Of a stretch of DNA of 64,000 bases, positions 1-8,789 are shown piece after piece. This DNA is from Fluctibacter corallii. Lineage in GTDB: Bacteria > Pseudomonadota > Gammaproteobacteria > Enterobacterales > Alteromonadaceae. Below the pieces are notes generated by a model, which saw only the letters and a program-made list of their open reading frames with translations, was not told the DNA's origin and did no database searches. The DNA lies in assembly GCF_025751585.1 (NCBI RefSeq), contig NZ_JAOWKX010000004.1:1-64000 (forward strand), given 5' to 3'. The translations under genes were made by a program, and so were the position numbers. Within the stretch, counting starts at the first letter, position 1; each line of letters opens with the position of its first letter.

Positions 1-149
1 AAGGCGTAGAAATGGTAATGCCTGGCGACAACCTTAAGTTCGTTGTAGAGCTAATTGCTCCAATCGCGATGGACGAAGGTCTACGTTTCGCAATCCGTGA
101 AGGTGGCCGTACTGTAGGTGCTGGCGTTGTATCTAAAATCATCGAGTAA
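1..149 (+). CDS. tuf: Elongation factor Tu, C-terminal end (partial)
   Basis: Reading from base 3, the fragment encodes the last 48 residues of EF-Tu: the beta-barrel stretch with [12 protein letters not shown], the [20 protein letters not shown] strand and the standard ending [12 protein letters not shown]-Tu carries aminoacyl-tRNA to the ribosome as a GTP complex in the cytoplasm. The gene begins to the left of the window. A strong terminator follows 30 bases after the stop, so this is the end of its transcription unit. The family match is unmistakable even from this short piece. Confidence 0.97.
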   Translation, partial: GVEMVMPGDNLKFVVELIAPIAMDEGLRFAIREGGRTVGAGVVSKIIE

Positions 150-178
150 TCGATAAGATACACGGATTTGAATTCAAA

Positions 179-204
179 AAGGCTGCACTTGTGCAGCCTT
201 TTTT
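179..204 (+). terminator. Rho-independent terminator of tuf
   Basis: A 10-bp perfect stem, AAGGCTGCAC and GTGCAGCCTT with a TT loop, runs into a six-T tract. It lies 30 bases after the tuf stop codon. Confidence 0.93.
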
Positions 205-277
205 GTGTCTGCTACAAAGTGATTACCAGCATCTTCAGTTTTCCGCAGGTGGGTGAGGCTCCGGTCCACGAAGTGGA

Positions 278-304
278 TTTCGAGTAATAGGTAATTACTC
301 GAAA
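278..304. repeat. 11-bp inverted repeat between tuf and the tuf relic
   Basis: TTTCGAGTAAT and ATTACTCGAAA form a perfect 11-bp stem with a 5-base loop. A second, weaker stem (GCCAGC/GCTGGC) lies at about 314-334. There is no T tract, so neither is an obvious terminator. The 205-407 stretch between the two tuf ends is otherwise non-coding as far as I can see. Confidence 0.6.
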
Positions 305-407
305 AGGAATGAACGCCAGCGCAGGACGTGCTGGCCGGGTGCGTTATCATGGACGGGTTCAAATTGAGATATCATGTCCTTCATTTCAAGATAAGGGCTT
401 TGAAAAA

Positions 408-452
408 GGTGCGGGCGTTGTATCTAAAATCATTGAGAAATCGATAGATTGA
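408..452 (+). pseudogene. Relic of a second tuf 3' end
   Basis: The bases encode [10 protein letters not shown] followed by KSID and a stop. The first 39 bases differ from the true tuf end at 111-149 and just past it by only about three substitutions, one of which changes the TAA stop to AAA. Nothing upstream of base 408 resembles tuf, so only the last ten codons remain. A separate terminator follows. Inference: this is the scar of a lost or recombined tuf copy, or a small tandem duplication of the gene end. Confidence 0.85.
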
Positions 453-466
453 CACTGAATCCGAAC

Positions 467-490
467 AAGGTCGCGTAAGCGGCCTTTTTT
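467..490 (+). terminator. Terminator following the tuf relic
   Basis: AAGGTCGC pairs with GCGGCCTT (one T-G wobble) around a GTAA loop and is followed by a six-T run. It sits 14 bases after the relic stop, which mirrors the layout of the intact tuf end. The stretch 491-862 shows no convincing gene; I see only the promoter side of the next gene there. Confidence 0.8.
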
Positions 491-862
491 ATGCCCGAAG
501 AAAGATAACTCTGCCCTCCTGAGCTATTGCCGAAGAGTGACAAACGGTGAGCGATAGTGAGCGAGAGGTACCTGGTAGGCAGGCCGAGAGTGAAGTACGG
601 CGAGACAGGAGGTCGCGGTTGGGTGCATGACCAGAGAAGGGGGAGATTGTAATTACGTGCACAACGACGTTAGAAGTGGAGAAGTATGATACTTTGAAGA
701 GTCGTGCATTCAGCTCATGTACATACTGTTCATGATATTTACTGAATAATCATTATGCATTGTTTTCGGAAAAAGGGTTATTTTACTGACAACCGATGAA
801 TTTTTTCGATAGTATAAGGTAAAAATATTACGATTTTTTAATGTCTATTCAAGGAGTGAAAT

Positions 863-1561
863 ATGAAAGGAATGAGCCTTGCTCTAGTTATTATTGTTGT
901 GTCTTTCTTCGTGATTCGAAGCGGGGTTTTCCCTTCATTATATGAGGGGGATACACGGGAAATCGCTGGCCCAGCGCTTGAAAGTGCGAGTAAGGAAGGC
1001 CATGGTGATGCCTTTGTGGCTAATGGGCGGACGGATGATGCTCAAAATATAGCCCCTAAAGAGCAAGAGGCAGAAGGTAGATACTCGCAAGAGCCCCCAA
1101 AAACAAGCGAGCATGAGCGTGCATATGCGTCGATATTTCCCGACGCCGTTTTCGCCAGTGGAGAGGCATTAAATCAGGTATTTTTGAGCCCTGAAAATCG
1201 TGTTTATAGAAAGACACTTGATACATTGTTTACTGGCAATGCGTTGTCTGAACTGGTGCCAAAGCTGGCCGACATGCCAAAAACTCACCTCAGTGCCACG
1301 CGCGAGCATGCTTTAATCGCGGAAGTAGATGACATGTTGGGCAACGAGTATTTTGATTTAGAAGCGGCATGTGCAGGAAAAATCTGCTTAGTCACATTTA
1401 ATTATGTGTCTGATATCTCAAATGACTCACTGGTCGATTTAGCTAACTTCGACAAAAACTTTAGTTTTACTGCATTTGAAGATAACGCAGAAGACGGCGT
1501 TAAAACACTAAAAGCGATATACATAGAAACCGACGATCCGTCGCGTTTGGCGCTTCAATAG
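863..1561 (+). CDS. Hypothetical protein with one N-terminal membrane anchor
   Basis: I do not recognise this 232-residue protein. A hydrophobic segment at residues 5-22 (LALVIIVVSFFVIRSGVF) is a membrane anchor or uncleaved signal. A low-complexity polar linker rich in E, A and G (about 28-85) comes next, then a compact C-terminal region containing a closely spaced Cys pair (EAACAGKICLVTF) that could form a disulphide if exported. The start is supported by AAGGAG seven bases upstream of the ATG. It stands alone, with no same-strand neighbour nearby. Probably an envelope protein facing the periplasm; no function is proposed. Confidence 0.75.
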   Translation: MKGMSLALVIIVVSFFVIRSGVFPSLYEGDTREIAGPALESASKEGHGDAFVANGRTDDAQNIAPKEQEAEGRYSQEPPKTSEHERAYASIFPDAVFASGEALNQVFLSPENRVYRKTLDTLFTGNALSELVPKLADMPKTHLSATREHALIAEVDDMLGNEYFDLEAACAGKICLVTFNYVSDISNDSLVDLANFDKNFSFTAFEDNAEDGVKTLKAIYIETDDPSRLALQ

Positions 1562-1740
1562 AGTGCCTGATATCTTTCGTTGTTTGAGGTCGCATCTTCG
1601 CAAAGACGATAGGGTGAAGGGAGTAAATAACACAACCCCACTGTGAGGCTGTGTTTAGTTTAACACGCGCTTATTCAATAACTGGTATACACGTTGCGAT
1701 AACGAATACTGAGTTTTGGCGAATATTATGTGCGTATATG

Positions 1741-2265
1741 CTAACGCTTTTTGGTTTGTCCCCAGGGTGATGCGGCTTCTACGCTTGTTGCTTCGGCATC
1801 TGGTCTATGAATTTTGACCATGCCTTGCAGTAAATTACGAAGTAACTGGTCTTTACACGGCCTGTAGTTTCTGTGATCTGGCTTGCGAAATAGCGCAGAC
1901 AACTCGTTTTTGCTGATTGGAAAACGCGCTTTATTTAGCACATTTAGAATATCATCATGCTGATAATCCATGGCAATTTTTATTTTGCGAAGTACATCGT
2001 TGTTGCTCAGACGTTCCCCTTTCTCCAGTGGGGTCGGTAACTTGCCATCTTTTAAGCCGCGGTTTTTTACGATGAGACCATCAAGAAAGTAGCAAAGAAT
2101 TTTGTCTCGGCAAGGTGCATAACCGTCTTCATCTTCTTTTTTCATCAAGCTGTGTAAGTACGGCTTCTCCATTTCGTAACCCGCAAGCTTGAATATTTGA
2201 ATAGCCGCATCGTCATTAATGCGTAAGGCAAACCGTAGGCGGCGCAATATATCGTTGTGAAACAT
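1741..2265 (-). CDS. yehS: DUF1456 protein, YehS-like
   Basis: The protein has two tandem DUF1456 repeats, one beginning MFHNDILRRLRFAL (residues 1-70) and one beginning NNDVLRKIKIAMDY (about 87-155). Each carries a KxED/RxPDH block before a Cys-containing helix (APCRDKILCYFLDGL, RPCKDQLLRNLLQGM). The layout and length match E. coli YehS (about 156 residues), whose function is unknown. I chose the start at 2265 because homology begins exactly at MFHNDIL; a 19-residue extension to 2322 has no family support. The last 20 residues are a variable tail. It stands alone on the minus strand. Confidence 0.9.
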   Translation of the reverse strand: MFHNDILRRLRFALRINDDAAIQIFKLAGYEMEKPYLHSLMKKEDEDGYAPCRDKILCYFLDGLIVKNRGLKDGKLPTPLEKGERLSNNDVLRKIKIAMDYQHDDILNVLNKARFPISKNELSALFRKPDHRNYRPCKDQLLRNLLQGMVKIHRPDAEATSVEAASPWGQTKKR

Positions 2266-2500
2266 AATATGTGTATAGCAAATAGAATTGGGGCTATTGT
2301 ACCGTATCACGCGCAACAACATGAATTAATTCTGTCACTTTAGCGGTGTTTAGCGTGACTTTGGAGACCAAGGTAGAATACACGCGTTTACAGAGGATGC
2401 TTGGTAAGGTGCCAATGGCGTGACACAGTGAAGGTAAGAGGACGGATGAAGGCGATGATACTCATTACTCTCTCTTCATCCGCCAAGTTATGATAGGGCG

Positions 2501-2896
2501 CTAATTAATGAAATACCCTACTACACGCCAATCACGATCTACTTTACTTAGTACAACAGTTTCAGTGGCATCACTTTTATGCGTATAGTCTGTAGAGAGA
2601 GTCAGAACAAGGTACTCGCCTTCAGGAGCCCCCGGTAACGCCTTCTGGTTGCTGGAACCTGTTATCTCGCGAGAAACCACCTTGCCCAACGGGGTTCTAA
2701 TTTCTTCTATTGTTTCAATCCACTGAGCGCTGGATATTTGCGCTTGAAAAAATGGTGCTGCTTGCTCCCAACTTGATGTGTAGTCTTTTGAATCTACCAG
2801 TGCCAACCAAGACATCGCACTGTCGGTTTTGTCCTTATCTCCTGAGTAAGAAAATACAGAAAATGTAGTCAGTAAAATTAAAAATAATATTTTCAC
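2501..2896 (-). CDS. DUF4019 exported protein
   Basis: This 131-residue protein has a signal peptide (MKILFLILLTTFSVFSYS) and then a DUF4019 domain. Typical features are a SWLALVDSKDYTSSWEQAAPFFQ helix with aromatic residues, a central RTPLGKVVSRE strand, a GEYLVLTLSTDY strand and the ending DRDWRVVGYFIN. The start codon is GTG, preceded by AAGGAG at good spacing. DUF4019 proteins are small secreted or periplasmic proteins of unknown role with an NTF2-like appearance. It is separated from both neighbours, so is likely transcribed alone. Confidence 0.85.
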   Translation of the reverse strand: MKILFLILLTTFSVFSYSGDKDKTDSAMSWLALVDSKDYTSSWEQAAPFFQAQISSAQWIETIEEIRTPLGKVVSREITGSSNQKALPGAPEGEYLVLTLSTDYTHKSDATETVVLSKVDRDWRVVGYFIN

Positions 2897-2970
2897 TAAA
2901 GCACTCCTTGTCTATTGTTAGCACAATTTTTGTGCATGCTCAGGTTAGTATAATACTCTTTCGGTCGCAA

Positions 2971-4587
2971 CTAGGTGGTGGCAACTTGGGGATGCATTTT
3001 AAACGATTTTGCATTGGCTTCACGCATATCGGTTGCGTACCTCGTCGGAATATTTCCTTCTAAAAATGCACCTTTGTCGACAATAGGGTAAACCTCATCA
3101 AGGCGTTTAACGCTTTCATGATTGACCCGACTAAAGATGTGCTGGCGGTAAATATCGTTGAGGTGAGTTTCGCCAGCCGAGCTAATAAGGTCGAGTGTGG
3201 CGTGGATGGTTTTGGCATGAAAGCTTTTTACGCGTTGATATTTGTCTTCTACCACTAACCCTTTATACAACGAAGGGTCTTGTGTAGCCACCCCTGTTGG
3301 GCAGCGATTCGTATTACATTGCAGCGATTGAACGCAACCGATTGCCAGCATCATCCCTCTTGCGCTATTGCAAAGGTCTGCTCCCAAAGCAATGGCTTTA
3401 GTGATATGAAAAGCCGTAAATATTTTCCCTGATGCGATGATTTTTATGTCATCTCGTAATTGGTAGCCGCGCAATATATCGTCCACGAAAACGATGGCTT
3501 CGCGCAGTGGCATGCCAATAGAATTAGTATATTCCAATGGTGCTGCGCCAGTCCCTCCTTCGCCTCCATCTACCGTAATAAAGTCTGGCTGAATTCCCGT
3601 TTCAAGCATGGCTTTACAAATGGCAATAAATTCAGATTTACGGCCAATACACAGCTTAAAGCCGATTGGCTTGCCGCCACTTAACTCTCGCAATTGCGTA
3701 ATAAATTGAAGCAACCCTATCGGTGTATCAAAGGCAGAGTGGGCGGGAGGTGACTGCACTTCTGTATGGGGTTCAACAAGGCGGATTCTGGCAATTTCCT
3801 CACTGTTCTTATGGGCGGGAAGTATACCGCCATGCCCTGGTTTTGCGCCTTGAGACAGTTTGATTTCAATCATTTTAACGGAAGGCTTTTGTGCATTTTT
3901 CTGAAACGCGTCTGGATCGAATTTGCCGTCGTCTGTTCGACAACCGAAGTAACCAGAACCAATTTGCCACACTAAATCTCCACCATATTTTAGGTGATAA
4001 GGGCTAATCCCACCCTCACCTGTATTGTGATAAAACTTGCCCTCTTGTGCGCCGCGATTTAAGGCCATAATGGCATTTTGACTTAACGCACCGAAGCTCA
4101 TTGCGGAAATATTTAATACACTGGCAGAATAGGGGTGTTTGCAACCTGGGCCGCCAATATTTACCCGCATGCTGTACTGATTTTCTTGAGGAGCGATGGC
4201 GTTAATTGAATGGCCAATCCACTCATAACCATCATGACGTACGTCAATTTTGGTGCCAAATGGCACAGTATCCACTGCATTTTTAGCGCGTTGATAGACG
4301 ATTGAGCGGAACATGCGGCTGATAGGTCGGCCATCTAATTCTGATTCTATAAAGTATTGCTGAACGAACGGCCTAAAGTCTTCCATAAGCCAACGCAGCC
4401 GGCCTACTAAAGGGTAATTTCGCATAATGCTATGGCGAGTTTGGAACATGTCATAAATCGCAACTACCCAACAGGGCGCTACTAACACAACTAACCAAGT
4501 CATACCTGGGTGCCACCAAATGACTGCGCCGATTACGAAAGATATAAGCAAGAGAGAGCCAATAATCAATAAACGGTGTGGGTGCAT
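2971..4587 (-). CDS. FMN-binding glutamate synthase family protein, membrane anchored
   Basis: The 538-residue protein begins with two membrane segments (about 6-24 and 28-45), followed by a glutamate-synthase-like TIM barrel. Visible landmarks are the FMN/substrate loop DGGEGGTGAAPLEY, a K-rich LSQGAKPGHGGILP block, and a 3Fe-4S cluster motif CVQSLQCNTNRCPTGVAT near residue 425. The family is related to the FMN domain of GltB and to archaeal glutamate synthases but lacks the glutamine amidotransferase domain. The physiological substrate of these stand-alone membrane versions is not established. No partner gene is adjacent. Confidence 0.9.
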   Translation of the reverse strand: MHPHRLLIIGSLLLISFVIGAVIWWHPGMTWLVVLVAPCWVVAIYDMFQTRHSIMRNYPLVGRLRWLMEDFRPFVQQYFIESELDGRPISRMFRSIVYQRAKNAVDTVPFGTKIDVRHDGYEWIGHSINAIAPQENQYSMRVNIGGPGCKHPYSASVLNISAMSFGALSQNAIMALNRGAQEGKFYHNTGEGGISPYHLKYGGDLVWQIGSGYFGCRTDDGKFDPDAFQKNAQKPSVKMIEIKLSQGAKPGHGGILPAHKNSEEIARIRLVEPHTEVQSPPAHSAFDTPIGLLQFITQLRELSGGKPIGFKLCIGRKSEFIAICKAMLETGIQPDFITVDGGEGGTGAAPLEYTNSIGMPLREAIVFVDDILRGYQLRDDIKIIASGKIFTAFHITKAIALGADLCNSARGMMLAIGCVQSLQCNTNRCPTGVATQDPSLYKGLVVEDKYQRVKSFHAKTIHATLDLISSAGETHLNDIYRQHIFSRVNHESVKRLDEVYPIVDKGAFLEGNIPTRYATDMREANAKSFKMHPQVATT

Positions 4588-4680
4588 GCTGTTTGCGTGT
4601 CCTTTTGCTTAGTTTTTTGAAATGTAGGGGGGGTTAGCACGTTAGCGCTAACGTTTTGCTATTCAAATGATCTAACACAA

Positions 4681-5607
4681 CTACGAAACGATCAGGCGTT
4701 TGGATGTGTCATCCCATAAAAAGGGGTAGGTAGATGACAGCTCATATCCACCTAGCCATTGTGATTGTCCATAGGCGCGCTGCCAGAACATGCCATTTTT
4801 TAATACAGATTTACCATTCTCTGTTAAGTGGTAAGTGTCTTGCTGTTTGGATAACAGTGGCGGCGAATCCTGATGTAGTTGATCGATATACCAAAAATAA
4901 CTCATGTCGCCATGAAACTCGGCTTTCTCATGAGCGCAATATGCCTGAAACAACGTTGTCGGAGTATTGTGACCTTCGTGGATTAATGCCAAGCTGGTTT
5001 TTTCAGTGAAGTTAAGACCTGAATTCGTCCAAGGTAGTTCTTGCAGGCTACGTTCAATGGCGTTCTTCAAATAAGGAAGTGAGGTTAGATCACGCTTTCG
5101 CAAAGCACTCCAAGCTTCTGGCGTAGTTTGTCTATACGCATTCCATGCCTCATTGGCAAGGGCGAACATCTGTGGTGTTACTGCCTTTTTATTTGAAATC
5201 AGCTCTAAATAATCGGCTGGCAGTAAGCGGCCAAGATGTATTGATGTATCAACCCAGAATACATTCTCATGAGGCACATTTTGCACGTTTAGTTCACTAA
5301 GCACTTGGATTAATTGCAGTTGATCATAAAGATCATGCTCAAACCATAAAACAACAGGCTGATTGGCATCTATGGTTGATAGCGCTTTATCACGAGCAAG
5401 AAAATCTTGATGAATGGTATTAAAATCTCCCCAGCCTAAACTCGCGATAAATTGTGCTCGAATGGCCGAGAGTTCATTGATGCTCGGTGTCATAGGAACC
5501 GGCCCCATGTGCAGTAAGTCACGCCAAGGGACACATTGCCCCGAGATGCCCGCTAAATCAATGAGTTTTACTGTAGTGTCACCGTTTGTGATGTGTAGGG
5601 TGTTAAT
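4681..5607 (-). CDS. DUF1835 domain protein, apparent ATT start codon
   Basis: The frame is open and matches the DUF1835 N-terminus (TLHITNGDTTVKLIDLAG, then CVPWRDLLHMGPVP) upstream of the first in-frame ATG at 5508, which would cut off 33 residues including the conserved HxxNGD block. Between that ATG and an in-frame TAG there is no ATG, GTG or TTG codon. A perfect GGAGG stands 7 bases before an ATT codon at 5605-5607, so I propose ATT as start, giving 308 residues. DUF1835 proteins have a C-terminal region with a winged-helix look (LTENGKSVLKNG here); their biochemical role is unknown. Divergent from the thioesterase gene. Confidence 0.82.
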   Translation of the reverse strand: MNTLHITNGDTTVKLIDLAGISGQCVPWRDLLHMGPVPMTPSINELSAIRAQFIASLGWGDFNTIHQDFLARDKALSTIDANQPVVLWFEHDLYDQLQLIQVLSELNVQNVPHENVFWVDTSIHLGRLLPADYLELISNKKAVTPQMFALANEAWNAYRQTTPEAWSALRKRDLTSLPYLKNAIERSLQELPWTNSGLNFTEKTSLALIHEGHNTPTTLFQAYCAHEKAEFHGDMSYFWYIDQLHQDSPPLLSKQQDTYHLTENGKSVLKNGMFWQRAYGQSQWLGGYELSSTYPFLWDDTSKRLIVS

Positions 5608-5614
5608 ACTAAAA

Positions 5615-5619
5615 CCTCC
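5615..5619 (-). promoter_or_regulatory. Shine-Dalgarno site positioning an ATT start
   Basis: On the minus strand this reads GGAGG, exactly 7 bases before the ATT at 5605-5607 and about 105 bases from the nearest in-frame ATG. It is the main evidence for the unusual start codon. Confidence 0.75.
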
Positions 5620-5781
5620 AGCGTGATTCTACGTGTTAATAGTAATAGCATAAATCGGATGAATTTGAGTGCAGGTAGTTGTTTTTCACCCTATTTTTTC
5701 TGTTTAGATTACATAGAAAGACAAAGACTGCGCGTTGAGTCGACTATAGTTATATCAACCATCGTGATTAGGTATAAATCA

Positions 5782-6261
5782 ATGTCTGCACAACATCGAA
5801 CTGATTTTCGTTTTTTGGCTGAACCCACAGACGTTAATTTTGGCGGCAAGGTACATGGCGGCATGGTTATGAAATGGATTGATCAGGCATCTTATGCTTG
5901 TGCAGCGCAATGGAGTAAGCACTATTGTGTGACAGTATCGGCCAATGCTATTCGTTTTATTAAACCCATATTGGTGGGGCAGCTCGTGTGGCTAAGTGCC
6001 AGAATTGTTCATACAGGGAATACAAGTATGCATATCTACGTGGTAGTGCGTGCTGGCGATCCGAAAGAAGATAAGGTGTATGTGACCAATCGATGTTTTA
6101 TCACTTTTATGGCGTTAGATGAGGCAGGTAAACCCGTGTCTGTGCCTGAATTTACTGCGCAAAACAAAGAAGACAAAATGCTTGAGCAAGTCGTCGTCAG
6201 AGCGAAAGATTTCGCCAAGCAGCTTGATGGGGTATTTGAAGAGTCGTTGGGCTGGAAATGA
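5782..6261 (+). CDS. Acyl-CoA thioesterase, hotdog fold
   Basis: This 159-residue protein has the single hotdog domain of the YciA/BACH-type acyl-CoA thioesterases, which hydrolyse acyl-CoA to free acid and CoA in the cytoplasm. It shows DVNFGGKVHGGMVMKWIDQAS (the loop and long helix with the catalytic D in the family), VSANAIRFIKPILVGQ, and a C-terminal strand ending in a helix. I chose the ATG at 5782 because homology begins at HRTDFRFLAEPTDVN; a longer frame to 5623 would cross the divergent promoter region and has no family counterpart. Substrate length cannot be read from sequence. Confidence 0.9.
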   Translation: MSAQHRTDFRFLAEPTDVNFGGKVHGGMVMKWIDQASYACAAQWSKHYCVTVSANAIRFIKPILVGQLVWLSARIVHTGNTSMHIYVVVRAGDPKEDKVYVTNRCFITFMALDEAGKPVSVPEFTAQNKEDKMLEQVVVRAKDFAKQLDGVFEESLGWK

Positions 6262-6293
6262 ATTTGCAAATGGAAAGTGTCTGTAACGTCATG

Positions 6294-7364
6294 TTAGTCC
6301 ACTGCCAATAATTTGAGTAGTTCTCGGGGCATATGTTGTAGCGCGACTATTTTGTCTACACCACCCAGTTTAATGGCTTCTTTCGGCATACCAAATACTA
6401 CGCTTGAGGCTTCATCTTGAGCAAAGTTATACGCGCCGGCTTCTTTCATTTCTAGCATCCCTTTCGCGCCATCTGCGCCCATGCCCGTTAACAAAACACC
6501 GATGGCATTGGCTCCCGCGTACCGCGCAGCAGAGCGAAACAGCACGTCAACAGAGGGACGGTGTCGTGATACCAGCGGCCCTTCTTTGAGTTCAACATAG
6601 TACTTTCCGCTTCCTCGCTTCAGCAGCATGTGTGAATGTCCAGGCGCGAGCAGAATTTGGCCTCGAGTGAGTTCATCGCCAGTCGCCGCTTCTTTTACCC
6701 GCATTTCACATAAACTATCAAGACGTTGGGCAAAAGAGGTGGTGAATTTTTCAGGCATATGTTGAACAATCGCAATGCCCGGTGTGCTGGTTGGAAGATG
6801 TTGAAGAAAAAGACGTAGCGCTTCGGTTCCGCCTGTTGATGCCCCCACAACAATGACTTTGTCGGTTTTTAAGTTCGGAAGTGGTTGTTTTCCCGGCGGT
6901 AAAATAGCGTCTGCGGTTAACTTTTTTTGAGTAGGCTTGCGCAGTTTTTGTGGTTTGGCTAATGAGGCTGCCTTAATTGTGTCGCGAATTTGAATGCCCG
7001 ACTCTCTAATAAAATCTTTCGTGCCAGATTGTGGCTTGGTGATAACATCAATTGCGCCATATTCCATTGCTTTGCTGAATACTGTTGAGCCAGGTGAAGC
7101 GAGGCTTGAGCAAATGACAACAGGCAGTGGATGTTGTTTCATGAGTTTTTTCAGAAAGGTAATGCCATCCATACGTGGCATTTCGACGTCTAAAATAATG
7201 ACATCGGGAATCAAGCTTTTTAGTTTGCTGGCTGCAATAATTGGATCTGATGCGGTGGCGATCACTTCAAATTCTTCGCTTTCAGTGAGTATATCTGCAA
7301 GCATATTCCTGACCACGGCAGAGTCATCAATAAGCATGACCTTGATGGGAAGCGAATCTGACAT
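6294..7364 (-). CDS. cheB: Chemotaxis response regulator protein-glutamate methylesterase CheB
   Basis: Residues 1-125 are a receiver domain with DD at 13-14 and phospho-acceptor D59 ([11 protein letters not shown]). After a linker, residues about 165-350 form the methylesterase domain with the catalytic serine in [10 protein letters not shown], histidine in QHMPE and aspartate in [11 protein letters not shown]. CheB removes methyl groups from MCP glutamates after phosphorylation by CheA. It is the last gene of the chemotaxis operon, two bases after cheR, with an AGGGA ribosome site. Full length for the family at 356 residues. Confidence 0.97.
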   Translation of the reverse strand: MSDSLPIKVMLIDDSAVVRNMLADILTESEEFEVIATASDPIIAASKLKSLIPDVIILDVEMPRMDGITFLKKLMKQHPLPVVICSSLASPGSTVFSKAMEYGAIDVITKPQSGTKDFIRESGIQIRDTIKAASLAKPQKLRKPTQKKLTADAILPPGKQPLPNLKTDKVIVVGASTGGTEALRLFLQHLPTSTPGIAIVQHMPEKFTTSFAQRLDSLCEMRVKEAATGDELTRGQILLAPGHSHMLLKRGSGKYYVELKEGPLVSRHRPSVDVLFRSAARYAGANAIGVLLTGMGADGAKGMLEMKEAGAYNFAQDEASSVVFGMPKEAIKLGGVDKIVALQHMPRELLKLLAVD

Positions 7365-7366
7365 CT

Positions 7367-8215
7367 CTAGTCCCTTTGATAAATCGTAGGCGCAACCTGT
7401 TTGAATTGACTTGGCACATCGTTGATGGTTTCAGAGTGACCAATCATCAGGTATCCCTTTGGTGACAGTTTGCGGTAAAAACGTTCGATAATTTGCGCCT
7501 TAGAGGTTTTATCGAAGTAAATGAGTACATTGCGGCAAAAAATGAGGTGAAGCGGTGCAGCAATGTCATAAAAGTTATCATTCAAATTCACCATCTTGAA
7601 TTGAACGACATTGCGAAGTGGCTTTTCTATTTTGACCAAACTTGGATTGCTTTTACTTCTGAGTAAATAGCGTTGCCGATAATAACTCGGAATACCCGCA
7701 ATTTCCTCTTCGGTATAAACCGCCTTTTTTGCTTTTTGCAGCATGGAAACGGAAATATCAGATGCCGTAATGTGGTAGTTAATTTGTTTTTTCTGGCGCG
7801 ACCATTCTCGCAGCACCATGGCAATGGTGTAAGGTTCTGCGCCGCTTGAGCAGGCAGAACTCCATACATGCAGTGGCGTATGGGTCCCGATCCCTCGCCC
7901 TGCAAAGCTTTGCAATAGTGTTTCACTCATGTAATCAAAGTGCTTTGGCTCGCGGAAAAAATCAGTTTTATTGGTAGTAAGCGCATCAATTAAGTGAATG
8001 AGCTCATCTTCGCCCTCCTCAGATAAAGACCATTTCACATAGTCATCTAGATCTTTACACGGGCTTTTGGGTAAACGCTTGCGTAAGCGTCCTTCTACCA
8101 TGTGCTTTTTTTCAGGCGTGAGTCGAATGGAAAAACGTTGATGAACGAACTGGCATAATTGATTGAATACTTTGATTTTTAGCGTGTCTTTGGGGGATGC
8201 CGCGATATCGTACAT
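7367..8215 (-). CDS. cheR: Chemotaxis protein methyltransferase CheR
   Basis: The protein has 282 residues with an N-terminal CheR helical domain (about 10-70, [22 protein letters not shown]) and a SAM-binding domain containing [17 protein letters not shown], the ITASDIS acidic loop and [10 protein letters not shown]. It methylates receptor glutamates using SAM and opposes CheB. It lies six bases after cheW and two before cheB, so the three genes are co-translated. No TPR or pentapeptide-binding extension is obvious. Confidence 0.97.
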   Translation of the reverse strand: MYDIAASPKDTLKIKVFNQLCQFVHQRFSIRLTPEKKHMVEGRLRKRLPKSPCKDLDDYVKWSLSEEGEDELIHLIDALTTNKTDFFREPKHFDYMSETLLQSFAGRGIGTHTPLHVWSSACSSGAEPYTIAMVLREWSRQKKQINYHITASDISVSMLQKAKKAVYTEEEIAGIPSYYRQRYLLRSKSNPSLVKIEKPLRNVVQFKMVNLNDNFYDIAAPLHLIFCRNVLIYFDKTSKAQIIERFYRKLSPKGYLMIGHSETINDVPSQFKQVAPTIYQRD

Positions 8216-8221
8216 AGAGCG

Positions 8222-8776
8222 TTAATCCTCCTCTGAGTCCGTGTTTGTTGCATCATCAGACTCACTATCGGCATGAGATGTATCAGCTGATTCCGCGATG
8301 TCATGGGTTAGCGTTAATTCTTTCAGGGTAAACAGTTTTTGTTTGTTGAGAATGACAATAAAATCCTCTTCTGAGGCACCCATCGCCATGCCAAAGATAA
8401 AATTGGTATCGACACTGGCGCCAATCTTCGGGGGTGGTTTAATCTTGTCTGCGGGCACTTCGATGACATCCTGCACGGCATCGGCTAGCGCGCCCAGCAC
8501 CGCGAGTTCTTCACCAATCTCTACTTCAATAATGATAATGCAAGTGTCGATGGTGAATGTAGTTTTGCCTATGTCGAACTTTCGTTTTAAATCGATAACC
8601 GGCACAACTTGCCCGCGCAGGTTTATTACGCCACGCATAAAGGGTGGCGTTTGCGGTAATCGAGTGAGCTCTTTCACTTCAATGACTTCGCGAATGTCTG
8701 TGATATTCAGCGCAAACACATCCTCGTCTAAATTGAATGTGAGTATTTGTAAATTGTCAGTCAGCGACGTCGTCAT
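8222..8776 (-). CDS. cheW: Chemotaxis coupling protein CheW
   Basis: The single CheW domain (residues about 8-150) has the usual FALNITDIREVIE start and the TPPFMRGVINLRGQVVPVIDLKRKF core. CheW bridges CheA to chemoreceptors. The last 25 residues form an unusual acidic tail rich in D, S and E (ADTSHADSESDDATNTDSEE). The start has a strong AGGAGGAA. It follows the MCP gene by 13 bases and precedes cheR by six. Confidence 0.96.
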   Translation of the reverse strand: MTTSLTDNLQILTFNLDEDVFALNITDIREVIEVKELTRLPQTPPFMRGVINLRGQVVPVIDLKRKFDIGKTTFTIDTCIIIIEVEIGEELAVLGALADAVQDVIEVPADKIKPPPKIGASVDTNFIFGMAMGASEEDFIVILNKQKLFTLKELTLTHDIAESADTSHADSESDDATNTDSEED

Positions 8777-8789
8777 TTACTTCCTCCTG

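Noticed and set aside
174..362. 62-codon minus-strand frame between tuf and its relic
   Set aside because: It starts across the tuf terminator region, has no ribosome site or family look, and overlaps structured non-coding DNA.
2266..2322. Longer start for the yehS gene
   Set aside because: The extra 19 residues have no counterpart in YehS, whose homology begins at MFHNDIL.
5623..5781. Longer start for the thioesterase gene
   Set aside because: The extension covers the divergent promoter region and has no homology to hotdog proteins.
7627..7926. 99-codon frame opposite to or within cheR in another phase
   Set aside because: It lies wholly inside the conserved cheR frame and has no homology of its own.
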